Positions 43,352 to 50,895 of a DNA stretch of 64,000 bases are shown here, piece by piece (position 1 is the first letter of the stretch; each line of letters opens with the position of its first letter). Origin of the DNA: Kistimonas asteriae. Lineage in GTDB: Bacteria > Pseudomonadota > Gammaproteobacteria > Pseudomonadales > Endozoicomonadaceae. The stretch is from assembly GCF_018263925.1 (NCBI RefSeq), contig NZ_JAEVHF010000019.1, positions 32,334-96,333 on the forward strand. Reading direction: 5' to 3'. The notes beneath the pieces are model-generated. The model did no database searches. It saw only the letters and a list, made by a program, of their open reading frames with translations, and was not told the origin of the DNA. The translations under genes and the position numbers were made by a program.

Positions 43352-44965
43352 ATGAAAACACCATTTAAACGTACCATCATTTTCGGCGTGTTATCCTCCG
43401 CCGTCCTTATGGCGGGATGCCAGTCGACCGATCAGCAGGTCGCTGCCGCCAAGCCAGACGTCAAGAATGTCATTATGATGATTGGTGACGGGATGGGGCC
43501 ACAGCAAGTGGGCCTGTTGCAGGAATATGCCACTAACGCGCCGGGCTCCATCTACCAGGGTGAGCCGACCGGTATGGCGCAGTTCATGGATGTCGGCGTA
43601 CTCGGTATGTCTCAGCATAATCCGGCGTACCATATCGTGGTCGACTCAGCCAGTTCCGCTTCCCAGCTGGCGACAGGTGAACCGTCACCGTCAGAGTCCA
43701 TTGGCCTGGATGCCCTGGGTAATCCGGCTGAAACCGTACTGGAGCGGGCCAAAAAGGCCGGAAAAGCTACGGGCCTGGTCTCCGACACCCGCCTGACCCA
43801 TGCGACACCGGCTTCCTTTGCGGCCCACCGCCCGCATCGCTCCCTGGAAAACCAGATTGCTGAAGATATGCTGGCAACCGAAGTGGATGTCATGCTTTCC
43901 GGCGGGCTTCGCCACTGGATTCCAAAGAGCGTCAACGACAAGGGTGATTTATATCAGCAACTGACCGAGCGTACTGACGGTGCGGTCAGGATCAAATCCA
44001 AGCGTAAAGACGACAAAAACCTGCTGCTTGATGCAAAAAATGCGGGCTATCAGGTGGCTCTGACGCGCAGTGAATTTGAAGCGGCTGACAGTGGTAAACT
44101 GTTGGGCCTGTTTGCGTACTCCGGTATGGCCGATGGTATTCAGCATACACGTCACAAGAATGATCCCGAGCGCACGGAACCGACCCTGAAGGAAATGACC
44201 GCCAAGGCACTGGATATCCTGTCTCAGGACCCAAACGGCTTTTTCCTGATGATCGAAGGCGGCCGTATTGACTGGGCGGGCCACGATAATGATGCCGGCA
44301 CCATGCTGCATGAAATGCTGAAGTTTGATGAAGCGATCGGCTATGTCTACGACTGGGTGAAAGACCGTAACGATACGCTGGTTGTTATCACGGCTGACCA
44401 TGAAACCGGTGGATTTGGTTTCTCCTACACGCGCGCTAACATTCCTGCGCCGGAGTCACTGAATGGTGAAGCTTTTGCAGAGCAGGCTTATAAGCCGAAT
44501 TTCAATTTCGGCAGCTTCGATATTCTGGACCGTCTTTACGAACAGAAGATGAGCTACCCCGACATGTTCTCAGCGTTTTCCAAGACGGATAAAACCCCTG
44601 AAGACCTGGTGAACATTGTTAACGCCAACAGTGAGTTCAAGATCTCAGTTGAACAGGCCAAGGATATTCTTGCCAGCGAGAACAATCCTTTCCGGGTGGC
44701 CGGTCACAAGTATCTGGATACTGACAAGTTCCCGAAAGTGCGTGATTTCAGGGCATTCTATGTCTATGGCGAAGAGATTCGTCACGACCTTCTCGGACGT
44801 GCGGTAGCGGAAGATCAGAATGTCATCTGGGGTACTGGTACCCATACCAGCACACCGGTACCTGTGATTGCGTTTGGGCCTGAAGGTGCTGCGGAGCCGT
44901 TCGGTAAGATGGTGCACCACACTGATATTGGTCGTTTAGCAAAATCTATTATTGCGACAAAATAA
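43352..44965 (+). CDS. phoA: Alkaline phosphatase, predicted lipoprotein
   Basis: A 537-residue PhoA-superfamily enzyme. Lipobox LMAGC puts a lipid-anchored Cys at residue 23. MMIGDGMGP gives the metal Asp46, and VVDSASSASQLATG has the phosphorylated Ser99 in DSA. EGGRIDWAGHDND, TADHETGG and the late GTGTHTSTPVPV His region complete the three-metal site. The large insert before the last motif recalls Vibrio-type enzymes. It releases phosphate from esters in the periplasm. A Pho box upstream indicates control by phosphate starvation. Confidence 0.94.
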   Translation: MKTPFKRTIIFGVLSSAVLMAGCQSTDQQVAAAKPDVKNVIMMIGDGMGPQQVGLLQEYATNAPGSIYQGEPTGMAQFMDVGVLGMSQHNPAYHIVVDSASSASQLATGEPSPSESIGLDALGNPAETVLERAKKAGKATGLVSDTRLTHATPASFAAHRPHRSLENQIAEDMLATEVDVMLSGGLRHWIPKSVNDKGDLYQQLTERTDGAVRIKSKRKDDKNLLLDAKNAGYQVALTRSEFEAADSGKLLGLFAYSGMADGIQHTRHKNDPERTEPTLKEMTAKALDILSQDPNGFFLMIEGGRIDWAGHDNDAGTMLHEMLKFDEAIGYVYDWVKDRNDTLVVITADHETGGFGFSYTRANIPAPESLNGEAFAEQAYKPNFNFGSFDILDRLYEQKMSYPDMFSAFSKTDKTPEDLVNIVNANSEFKISVEQAKDILASENNPFRVAGHKYLDTDKFPKVRDFRAFYVYGEEIRHDLLGRAVAEDQNVIWGTGTHTSTPVPVIAFGPEGAAEPFGKMVHHTDIGRLAKSIIATK

Positions 44966-44977
44966 TTTTTCAATATG

Positions 44978-45008
44978 CACCAGCATGATAGTAATCGTCA
45001 TGCTGGTG
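44978..45008 (+). terminator. Stem-loop after the alkaline phosphatase gene
   Basis: Perfect 11-bp stem CACCAGCATGA / TCATGCTGGTG with a 9-nt loop, 13 nt after the stop, then ATCTTT. Confidence 0.75.
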
Positions 45009-45139
45009 ATCTTTAAATTTTGGTATTTGTTAATGATCGAGTGTTTGTCACTTATTCTTCTCAAAGTCGTTATTTTTTATTTTTTTTATTTCTATTATGT
45101 TCTTTGTTTAAAAATACATTTTTTTCTTAGAGGTTAAAG

Positions 45140-45988
45140 GTGAAGTCATATCAAACACCTCGTAATGGTGAGTCTCAGTTACGACCTAATAGTTTTTATA
45201 AAGAATCAACGCGGGTTATGAGTTGTACTCAAGATCAAGATCGGTGGAACTCTTTTCGTGTTGCTAAATATACTGGCAAACTTCTAGATACAAAAAGTTA
45301 TTGGGAGGGGGCAAGTCTTGATTGTAAAAAAGCGTATGGAAAATTGTACAGAGAATTATGGTTAAGGGATGTGCGCAATATATCAGAGCCTCTTAGAATA
45401 CTCTCCCATACAGAGGCTCTAGCTGGAGCTTCATCAGCTAAGAATACTGGGGATTGGTCAACATTTGAAAAAATACTTTTGTCGCAGCCTATAGATTATA
45501 TTCCTCACCATATATCTATACCTATACAAAGCCATGAAGGCGTTAGGATAGAAATATCAAACTTGCGTTTCTTGTACCTTGGAAGTAGTGATCCTATTGT
45601 AGCTGAAAGAAGGTGTCTTGAAACATTGGTAAAGTATGGGTTTAATGTAGGCACAAATAACAAATTGCTGTATCAAGATTATAATTCAGGTGAAATGCAG
45701 TGCGAACCATATCCATGGTTAGAAAAGCTTATGGAAGGTTTTTTTAAAGATGATGAAGTGATTGATATCCTTGTTGAAAAACTGAATGTTTTTAAACTAT
45801 CTACTCTAGCCAGAAAGGCAAAACACTGTATTAGGTTGACTATTGGGTATCATAATCGATCGAACTATTTGAGGTTGCTTCGACAATATATGCCTTGTCT
45901 TGCTCGTAAAGAACAAAAAGTCCAGTTTAGATGTCCGTTACCATCGTATTTCATAAGGGAAGAATTGCATAAATTAAGATTAAAATAA
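45140..45988 (+). CDS. Orphan AT-rich protein with a C-terminal SOCS-box-like region
   Basis: A 282-residue protein from a GTG preceded by AGAGG. The middle has one ankyrin-like stretch (LETLVKYGFNVGTNN, about residue 163). The C-terminal part reads STLARKAKHCIRLTIG then, after about 28 residues, CPLPSYFIREEL. Laid on the animal ASB-type SOCS box (SLxxxCRLAIRxxLG ... LPLPxxLxxYL) it matches at the key Leu, Ile-Arg, Gly and PLP positions, with Ala where the elongin-C-binding Cys normally is. AT-rich, no signal peptide. This suggests a host ubiquitin-targeting effector; it is inference from eye alignment. Confidence 0.6.
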   Translation: MKSYQTPRNGESQLRPNSFYKESTRVMSCTQDQDRWNSFRVAKYTGKLLDTKSYWEGASLDCKKAYGKLYRELWLRDVRNISEPLRILSHTEALAGASSAKNTGDWSTFEKILLSQPIDYIPHHISIPIQSHEGVRIEISNLRFLYLGSSDPIVAERRCLETLVKYGFNVGTNNKLLYQDYNSGEMQCEPYPWLEKLMEGFFKDDEVIDILVEKLNVFKLSTLARKAKHCIRLTIGYHNRSNYLRLLRQYMPCLARKEQKVQFRCPLPSYFIREELHKLRLK

Positions 45989-46038
45989 AAAGCATGTATA
46001 GAATAATCGGAAGATGACTATGTTAAATATTTCTCCAG

Positions 46039-46078
46039 TTTAAAGATGAGTAGCTAAAAATAAATACTCATCTTTAAA
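46039..46078. terminator. Bidirectional stem-loop between convergent genes
   Basis: Perfect 14-bp stem TTTAAAGATGAGTA / TACTCATCTTTAAA with a 12-nt loop. AT-rich ends supply short T-runs on both strands; it separates the SOCS-like gene (+) from thrB (-). Confidence 0.75.
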
Positions 46079-46115
46079 TTGTGACTCATTTGAGTGATAG
46101 AAAAATAGAATGCGT

Positions 46116-47108
46116 TTATGATATTGCTGAATTGTTTTTAGACCGTATTCTAAGCATTGCCTGGAACTTCTCCGGATCCAAAAAGGTTCTTACCGCTTCG
46201 TCATTCTGATAGCTGTCATGGTGGTCTTCCGGGTGCACAAACGTCACCAGTCGGGATAGCCAGAACCGCAGGCAGGATAAACGCTGAATGACCGGCCAGG
46301 CCTGTTTTTCTTCAGGTGTGAAAAGACGTACAGACTGGTAGCCGTTCAGAAAGGCTTCAGTTTTTTCAGCATCCAGCCTCAGGTCGTCATTCAGACACCA
46401 GTCGTTAACCGCGACGGAGACATCGTAGATCAGCCAGTCATGGCAGGACTGGAAGAAGTCGATAATGCCGCTGACTTCACTGTTATCAAACAGCACGTTA
46501 TCGAAGAACAGGTCGGCATGAATCAAACCTTCAGGCAGGTCGCTGAACTGCTTCAGTTCTTTCGAAATTTCTTGCCATTGTTCGGTCAGGAATTCTCGCT
46601 CTGCCTCTGAGAGCAAGGGCGTCAGCCGATCCACCTGCGCCTGTATCCAGGGAATACCACGCAGGTTTTCCTGAGAAATAGAAGCCGATTGACCAATCCG
46701 ATGAATACTCGCCAGATAGCGACCAATGGTGAAACATTTCGGTGCGGTGATTTCCTGCTTTTCCAGATGCTCCCCTGGCATTCGCGGCTGCAGAAGGCAA
46801 GGCTTTCCTTTTAGTGTCAGCAGAGCTTCACCTTCCCTGTTGCGCACGGGGGCAGGAACCGGCAAGCCGTTGTCGGCCAGCAGACTCATGAAATCAATGA
46901 AAAACGGCAACTGTTCCCGGGGCTGGTATTCGAACAGGGTCAGTACAAACTGCCGGACTTCCGCTTCTCCGGCAACCTGCGTGTTCACGAAATAGTTGGA
47001 GTTCTCGACCCCTGCTTCAATTCCCCGGAAATCGACCAGCTCACCTTGGTCATAACCGGCAAGGAATGCCTCGATATCCTGCTGTTCCAGGTGGGTGTAA
47101 ACCGACAT
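46116..47108 (-). CDS. thrB: Homoserine kinase (ThrB, APH-like fold)
   Basis: A 330-residue kinase of the aminoglycoside-phosphotransferase fold, the form used by Pseudomonas and relatives rather than the GHMP type. MSVYTHLEQQDIEAFLAGYD and GVENSNYFV open the protein; LIHADLFFDNVLF holds the catalytic Asp and Asn, and SGIIDFFQSCHDWLIYDVSV the metal Asp. It makes O-phosphohomoserine for threonine. GGAG is 5 nt before the ATG at 47108. A DUF2782 gene lies upstream, as in pseudomonads. Confidence 0.93.
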   Translation of the reverse strand: MSVYTHLEQQDIEAFLAGYDQGELVDFRGIEAGVENSNYFVNTQVAGEAEVRQFVLTLFEYQPREQLPFFIDFMSLLADNGLPVPAPVRNREGEALLTLKGKPCLLQPRMPGEHLEKQEITAPKCFTIGRYLASIHRIGQSASISQENLRGIPWIQAQVDRLTPLLSEAEREFLTEQWQEISKELKQFSDLPEGLIHADLFFDNVLFDNSEVSGIIDFFQSCHDWLIYDVSVAVNDWCLNDDLRLDAEKTEAFLNGYQSVRLFTPEEKQAWPVIQRLSCLRFWLSRLVTFVHPEDHHDSYQNDEAVRTFLDPEKFQAMLRIRSKNNSAIS

Positions 47109-47151
47109 CTCCACTCCAACGGTCGTTATTCTGTGTACCGGACGATGGTGT

Positions 47152-47559
47152 TCACCATTCCATGATTCGCCACGATGGTATCAACATTTGGGGCTGATCG
47201 GCACGGATAAAGTTGCCCTGACTGTCCACCGCGACCAGAAAGTAAGGTTTGCCGGCTTTGGGGGTCACTTTGATGGCGTAAAGGAAGCCATTGATCCGGA
47301 ATTCCTGGATTTCTTTTTTCTCGCCAGAGCGGATCACTACATCGGTGCCTGCCGGCAGGTTATTGCTATCGAGGTTGAGGGTGCCGTCACGTACTGCATC
47401 GGCGAGGACCCTGGCGGTTTCGTCCATGGGTTCAACCGTTTCAGGAATGGGTTGGCTGGCAGGTTCTGCGGTAGTCTCTGGTGTGGAATTCATAGTATTA
47501 CAGCCAGCGACAATGCCGGCGGCAGCCAATAACGGTAGCAGGCGGGTTAGCGATTTCAT
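47152..47559 (-). CDS. DUF2782 family lipoprotein
   Basis: A 135-residue protein with a lipobox (AAAGIVAGC), a Pro/Thr-rich linker and a small beta domain (DVVIRSGEKKEIQEFRINGFLYAIKVTPK). DUF2782 proteins lie between thrB and polA in pseudomonads, as here. The frame extends to 47661, but the start at MKSLTRLLPLL gives a proper signal peptide. Function unknown. Confidence 0.85.
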   Translation of the reverse strand: MKSLTRLLPLLAAAGIVAGCNTMNSTPETTAEPASQPIPETVEPMDETARVLADAVRDGTLNLDSNNLPAGTDVVIRSGEKKEIQEFRINGFLYAIKVTPKAGKPYFLVAVDSQGNFIRADQPQMLIPSWRIMEW

Positions 47560-47726
47560 GGCAAGCCTCACATATCCCGGGCTGACACTCCGGGTGGTTG
47601 CGTTAGAATAGTCGTCTGTCGCAGAAAATGAGCGCGCATAGTCTACCCGCCCCGGTGGCAAATTATCAGGGCAGCGGCGTGAAAATCCTGCGATAACCCG
47701 TTAACCACTGAGTTGAAACGTTACTG

Positions 47727-50468
47727 ATGCCTGCAGCAAACACTTCCGCCCCCCTGGTTCTGGTAGATGGCTCCTCCTACCTTTACCGGGCGTTTCATGC
47801 CCTGCCCCCGCTGGTCAGTTCCAAGGGGCAGCCGACCGGCGCCATCAAGGGTGTGGTGAACATGCTGCGCCGGATGCAGTCAGATTATCCGGACAGCGAG
47901 GTGGTGGTGGTGTTCGACGCCAAGGGCAAGACCTTCCGGGATGATATTTACCCCGAGTACAAGGCGCATCGCCCGCCTATGCCCGATGACCTGCGCAGTC
48001 AGATTGAGCCTCTGCATACCGTTATTCGCGCTATGGGCTTCCCGCTTCTGGTGATCGAAGGAGTTGAGGCGGATGACGTCATCGGCACGCTGGCGGCTAT
48101 GGCGACCGAGGCAGGTCGTGACTGTGTGGTTTCCACCGGGGACAAGGATATGGCACAGCTGGTGAATCATCATGTCACCCTGGTGAACACCATGACGGAT
48201 ACCGTAATGGATATTCCCGGGGTTAATAACAAGTTCGGTATCGGGCCGGAACTGATTATCGATTTCCTGGCCTTGATGGGCGACAAAGTGGATAACATTC
48301 CCGGCGTCCCTGGTGTCGGCGAGAAAACGGCATTGGCGCTGCTGCAGAATCTGGGTGGCCTTGAAGCGATCTACGCCAGCCTGGACAAGGTGCCTGCCCT
48401 TTCCTTCCGCGGTGCCAAGACCATGCCGAAAAAACTCGAGGAAAATCGCGACAAAGCGTTCCTTTCCTATGAACTGGCGACGATCAAGACCGATGTCGAA
48501 ATCGGCCTGACGCTGGCTGACCTGCGCAATGAAACCCCGGATAACGATGCACTTTTACACTGGTTCCAGGAGCTGGAATTCAAAGGTTGGATCAATCAGC
48601 TGCAGAAGGAGGGTACGGAAGAGGCTGTCGCCGAATCTACAACCGAATCAGCCGCTGTTGAGCGGGTCTATGAAACTGTGCTGACAGAGGCGGATTTCAA
48701 TCGCTGGATGGATCAGCTGAAGCAGGCATCGCTCTTTGCCTTTGATACGGAAACCACCAGTCTCGATTACATGCAGGCTGAGTTGGTGGGCGTATCGTTC
48801 TCCGTAGAGTCCGGCAAGGCCGCTTACGTACCGTTTGCCCATGATTACCTGGATGCACCGGTGCAGTTGGAGCGTGATGATGTGCTGGATGCCTTGAAGC
48901 CATTGCTGGAAAGTGAAAAGCACCTGAAAGTTGGCCAGAACCTGAAATACGACAAAAGCGTGCTGGCTCGCTATGACATCACTCTGCGCGGCATCGCCTT
49001 CGACACCATGCTGGAATCCTATGTGCTGGATTCGACCGGCACCCGCCATGATATGGATAGCCTTTCGCTGAAATACCTTGGTGAAAGTACCGTCAGCTTT
49101 GAAGACATTGCTGGCAAAGGCGTTAAGCAGCTGACGTTCAACCAGATCAGTCTGGAACAGGCTGGCCCTTATGCGGCGGAAGATGCAGATATCACCCTGC
49201 GTCTGCACCAGACCCTGTGGCCAAAGCTGGAAGCGGATGCGCCGCTGAAATCCGTGTTTGAATCCATTGAGTTACCGCTGGTGGGCGTTCTGTCCCGCAT
49301 GGAGCGTACCGGTGCGCTGGTTGATGCCAACTTGTTGGGTGTGCAGAGTATTGAACTGGCAGACCGGCTGCAGGTGCTAGAGCGGGAAGCCTTTGAGCTG
49401 GCAGAACAGGAATTTAACCTGAGTTCTCCCAAGCAGCTGCAGGAACTGCTGTTTAACAAGTTGGGACTGCCGGTCATCAAGAAAACTCCCAAGGGACAGC
49501 CGTCCACTGCGGAGGAAGTGCTGGAGGAGTTGGCGCTCAGTCATGAACTGCCACGTTTGATCCTTGAGCATCGTAGCCTCAGCAAACTGAAATCAACCTA
49601 TACCGATAAACTGCCGCGGATGGTCAATCCGGTCAGCGGGCGTATTCATACGTCCTATCACCAGGCGGTGACGGCGACGGGTCGCCTGTCGTCCTCAGAG
49701 CCCAATTTGCAGAATATCCCGGTACGAACAGGTGAGGGTCGGCGAATCCGACAGGCGTTCATTGCCCCGAAAGGTTACAAGGTGGTTGCGGCTGACTATT
49801 CCCAGATAGAGCTGCGGATCATGGCGCATCTGTCCAAAGACGAAGGACTGTTGAATGCCTTTGCCCATGGGCTGGATGTCCACAAAGCGACAGCGGCAGA
49901 AGTCTTCGGTGTACCGCTCGACAGCGTTACTGCGGATCAGCGCCGCAGCGCCAAGGCGATCAACTTCGGGCTGATCTATGGCATGTCCGCTTTTGGTCTG
50001 GCCAAGCAGCTGGGGATTTCCCGTCAGTCAGCGCAGGATTATGTGAACCTCTATTTTGAGCGTTACCCCGGTGTGAAGGATTATATGGAACGCACCCGGA
50101 AACAGGCCCACGAGCAGGGTTATGTCGAAACCCTGTTGGGCCGTCGTTTGCATCTGCCTGAAATTAACGCCCGTAACAAGATGCGTCAGCAGGCGGCAGA
50201 GCGGACCGCCATCAACGCCCCCATGCAGGGAACTGCCGCCGATATCATCAAAAAAGCCATGATCGGTGTGGATCAGTGGCTGGCGGAGTCTGGGCTTGAT
50301 GCCCGGATGGTCATGCAGGTACACGATGAACTGGTACTGGAAGTCGCTGAGGGTTGCCTGGACACAGTGGTTGATGGTCTGCGTGCGCATATGACGGCGG
50401 CCGCTGAACTGGCGATTCCGTTGCTGGTGGATGTCGGTGTCGGTGTTAACTGGGATGAGGCACACTAA
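47727..50468 (+). CDS. polA: DNA polymerase I
   Basis: A 913-residue protein with all three domains: 5'-3' exonuclease/FEN (residues 1-290, VDGSSYLYRAFHALPPL), 3'-5' proofreading exonuclease with an intact DxE (FDTETTSLDYMQAEL, about 338), and the polymerase core (VAADYSQIELRIMAHLS and QVHDELVLEV at the end). It fills Okazaki gaps and repairs DNA. It stands alone as a transcript; downstream are the two small RNA candidates. Confidence 0.98.
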   Translation: MPAANTSAPLVLVDGSSYLYRAFHALPPLVSSKGQPTGAIKGVVNMLRRMQSDYPDSEVVVVFDAKGKTFRDDIYPEYKAHRPPMPDDLRSQIEPLHTVIRAMGFPLLVIEGVEADDVIGTLAAMATEAGRDCVVSTGDKDMAQLVNHHVTLVNTMTDTVMDIPGVNNKFGIGPELIIDFLALMGDKVDNIPGVPGVGEKTALALLQNLGGLEAIYASLDKVPALSFRGAKTMPKKLEENRDKAFLSYELATIKTDVEIGLTLADLRNETPDNDALLHWFQELEFKGWINQLQKEGTEEAVAESTTESAAVERVYETVLTEADFNRWMDQLKQASLFAFDTETTSLDYMQAELVGVSFSVESGKAAYVPFAHDYLDAPVQLERDDVLDALKPLLESEKHLKVGQNLKYDKSVLARYDITLRGIAFDTMLESYVLDSTGTRHDMDSLSLKYLGESTVSFEDIAGKGVKQLTFNQISLEQAGPYAAEDADITLRLHQTLWPKLEADAPLKSVFESIELPLVGVLSRMERTGALVDANLLGVQSIELADRLQVLEREAFELAEQEFNLSSPKQLQELLFNKLGLPVIKKTPKGQPSTAEEVLEELALSHELPRLILEHRSLSKLKSTYTDKLPRMVNPVSGRIHTSYHQAVTATGRLSSSEPNLQNIPVRTGEGRRIRQAFIAPKGYKVVAADYSQIELRIMAHLSKDEGLLNAFAHGLDVHKATAAEVFGVPLDSVTADQRRSAKAINFGLIYGMSAFGLAKQLGISRQSAQDYVNLYFERYPGVKDYMERTRKQAHEQGYVETLLGRRLHLPEINARNKMRQQAAERTAINAPMQGTAADIIKKAMIGVDQWLAESGLDARMVMQVHDELVLEVAEGCLDTVVDGLRAHMTAAAELAIPLLVDVGVGVNWDEAH

Positions 50469-50544
50469 CTGACTGATAAATAAGGCATTGTTCCCGTTTC
50501 GAACAAAAAACATGAAAAAAATCAAAAAATTTTGTTAATAACGG

Positions 50545-50571
50545 GAACTTTTTGGTTAGGTCGGTGTCTGA
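50545..50571 (+). promoter_or_regulatory. Sigma-E/AlgU-type promoter of sRNA candidate 1
   Basis: GAACTT at 50545-50550, 16-nt spacer, TCTGA at 50567-50571. This equals the AlgU (RpoE) consensus of Pseudomonas at every key base. Confidence 0.8.
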
Positions 50572-50577
50572 GTAAGT

Positions 50578-50710
50578 AAGCAGACGAAATTTTCGACCTG
50601 CTCCTTGTGTGTTGTGTTGGTTTACTTGGGTAGGTGTCTGCCCCGACTCTACCCAAACATGTGAATACCTTGGCCCTGGCAGGAATTCCCCATCCTCCAG
50701 GGCTTTTTTT
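50578..50710 (+). ncRNA. Candidate ErsA/Spot 42-locus small RNA 1
   Basis: About 133 nt from the expected start to the terminator. Parts in order: a 5' hairpin (AGCAG ... CTGCT), an open C/U-rich stretch CTCCTTGTGTGTT (50601-50613), a perfect 8-bp hairpin (TTGGGTAG / CTACCCAA) and an intrinsic terminator (GCCCTGG / CCAGGGC then seven T). It lies between polA and engB, the locus of Spot 42 in enterics and Vibrio and of sigma-22-dependent ErsA in Pseudomonas. The size and promoter type are like ErsA. CTCCTT could pair with ribosome binding sites. Confidence 0.75.
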
Positions 50711-50763
50711 ATGCTGGTTGAAATGCACGAAAACTGTCGTAAAAATTTTTTTCAGGCGCAGCG

Positions 50764-50790
50764 GAACTTTTTACGACTATCGTTGTCTGT
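50764..50790 (+). promoter_or_regulatory. Sigma-E/AlgU-type promoter of sRNA candidate 2
   Basis: GAACTT at 50764-50769, 16-nt spacer, TCTGT at 50786-50790. The start of the spacer (TTT) and its GTTG/GGTG end resemble the first copy. Confidence 0.72.
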
Positions 50791-50796
50791 ATATAG

Positions 50797-50877
50797 GAGT
50801 GGCAAAAAGGCTACTCCTTCTACTCCTTGTGTGTTTGGTGTTTTTTAAGCTCTGGTCGGATGTCCAGAGCTTTTTTT
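50797..50877 (+). ncRNA. Candidate small RNA 2, related to candidate 1
   Basis: About 81 nt. A 5' hairpin AGGAGT ... ACTCCT can hide one of two CTCCTT copies; the second, CTCCTTGTGTGTT at 50823-50835, is identical over 13 nt to the core of candidate 1 and lies at the same distance from the promoter. The terminator is AGCTCTGG / CCAGAGCT then a T-run. The intervening parts are unlike, as expected for diverged duplicates. Confidence 0.7.
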
Positions 50878-50895
50878 ATGCCTCCAGCTGGATGA

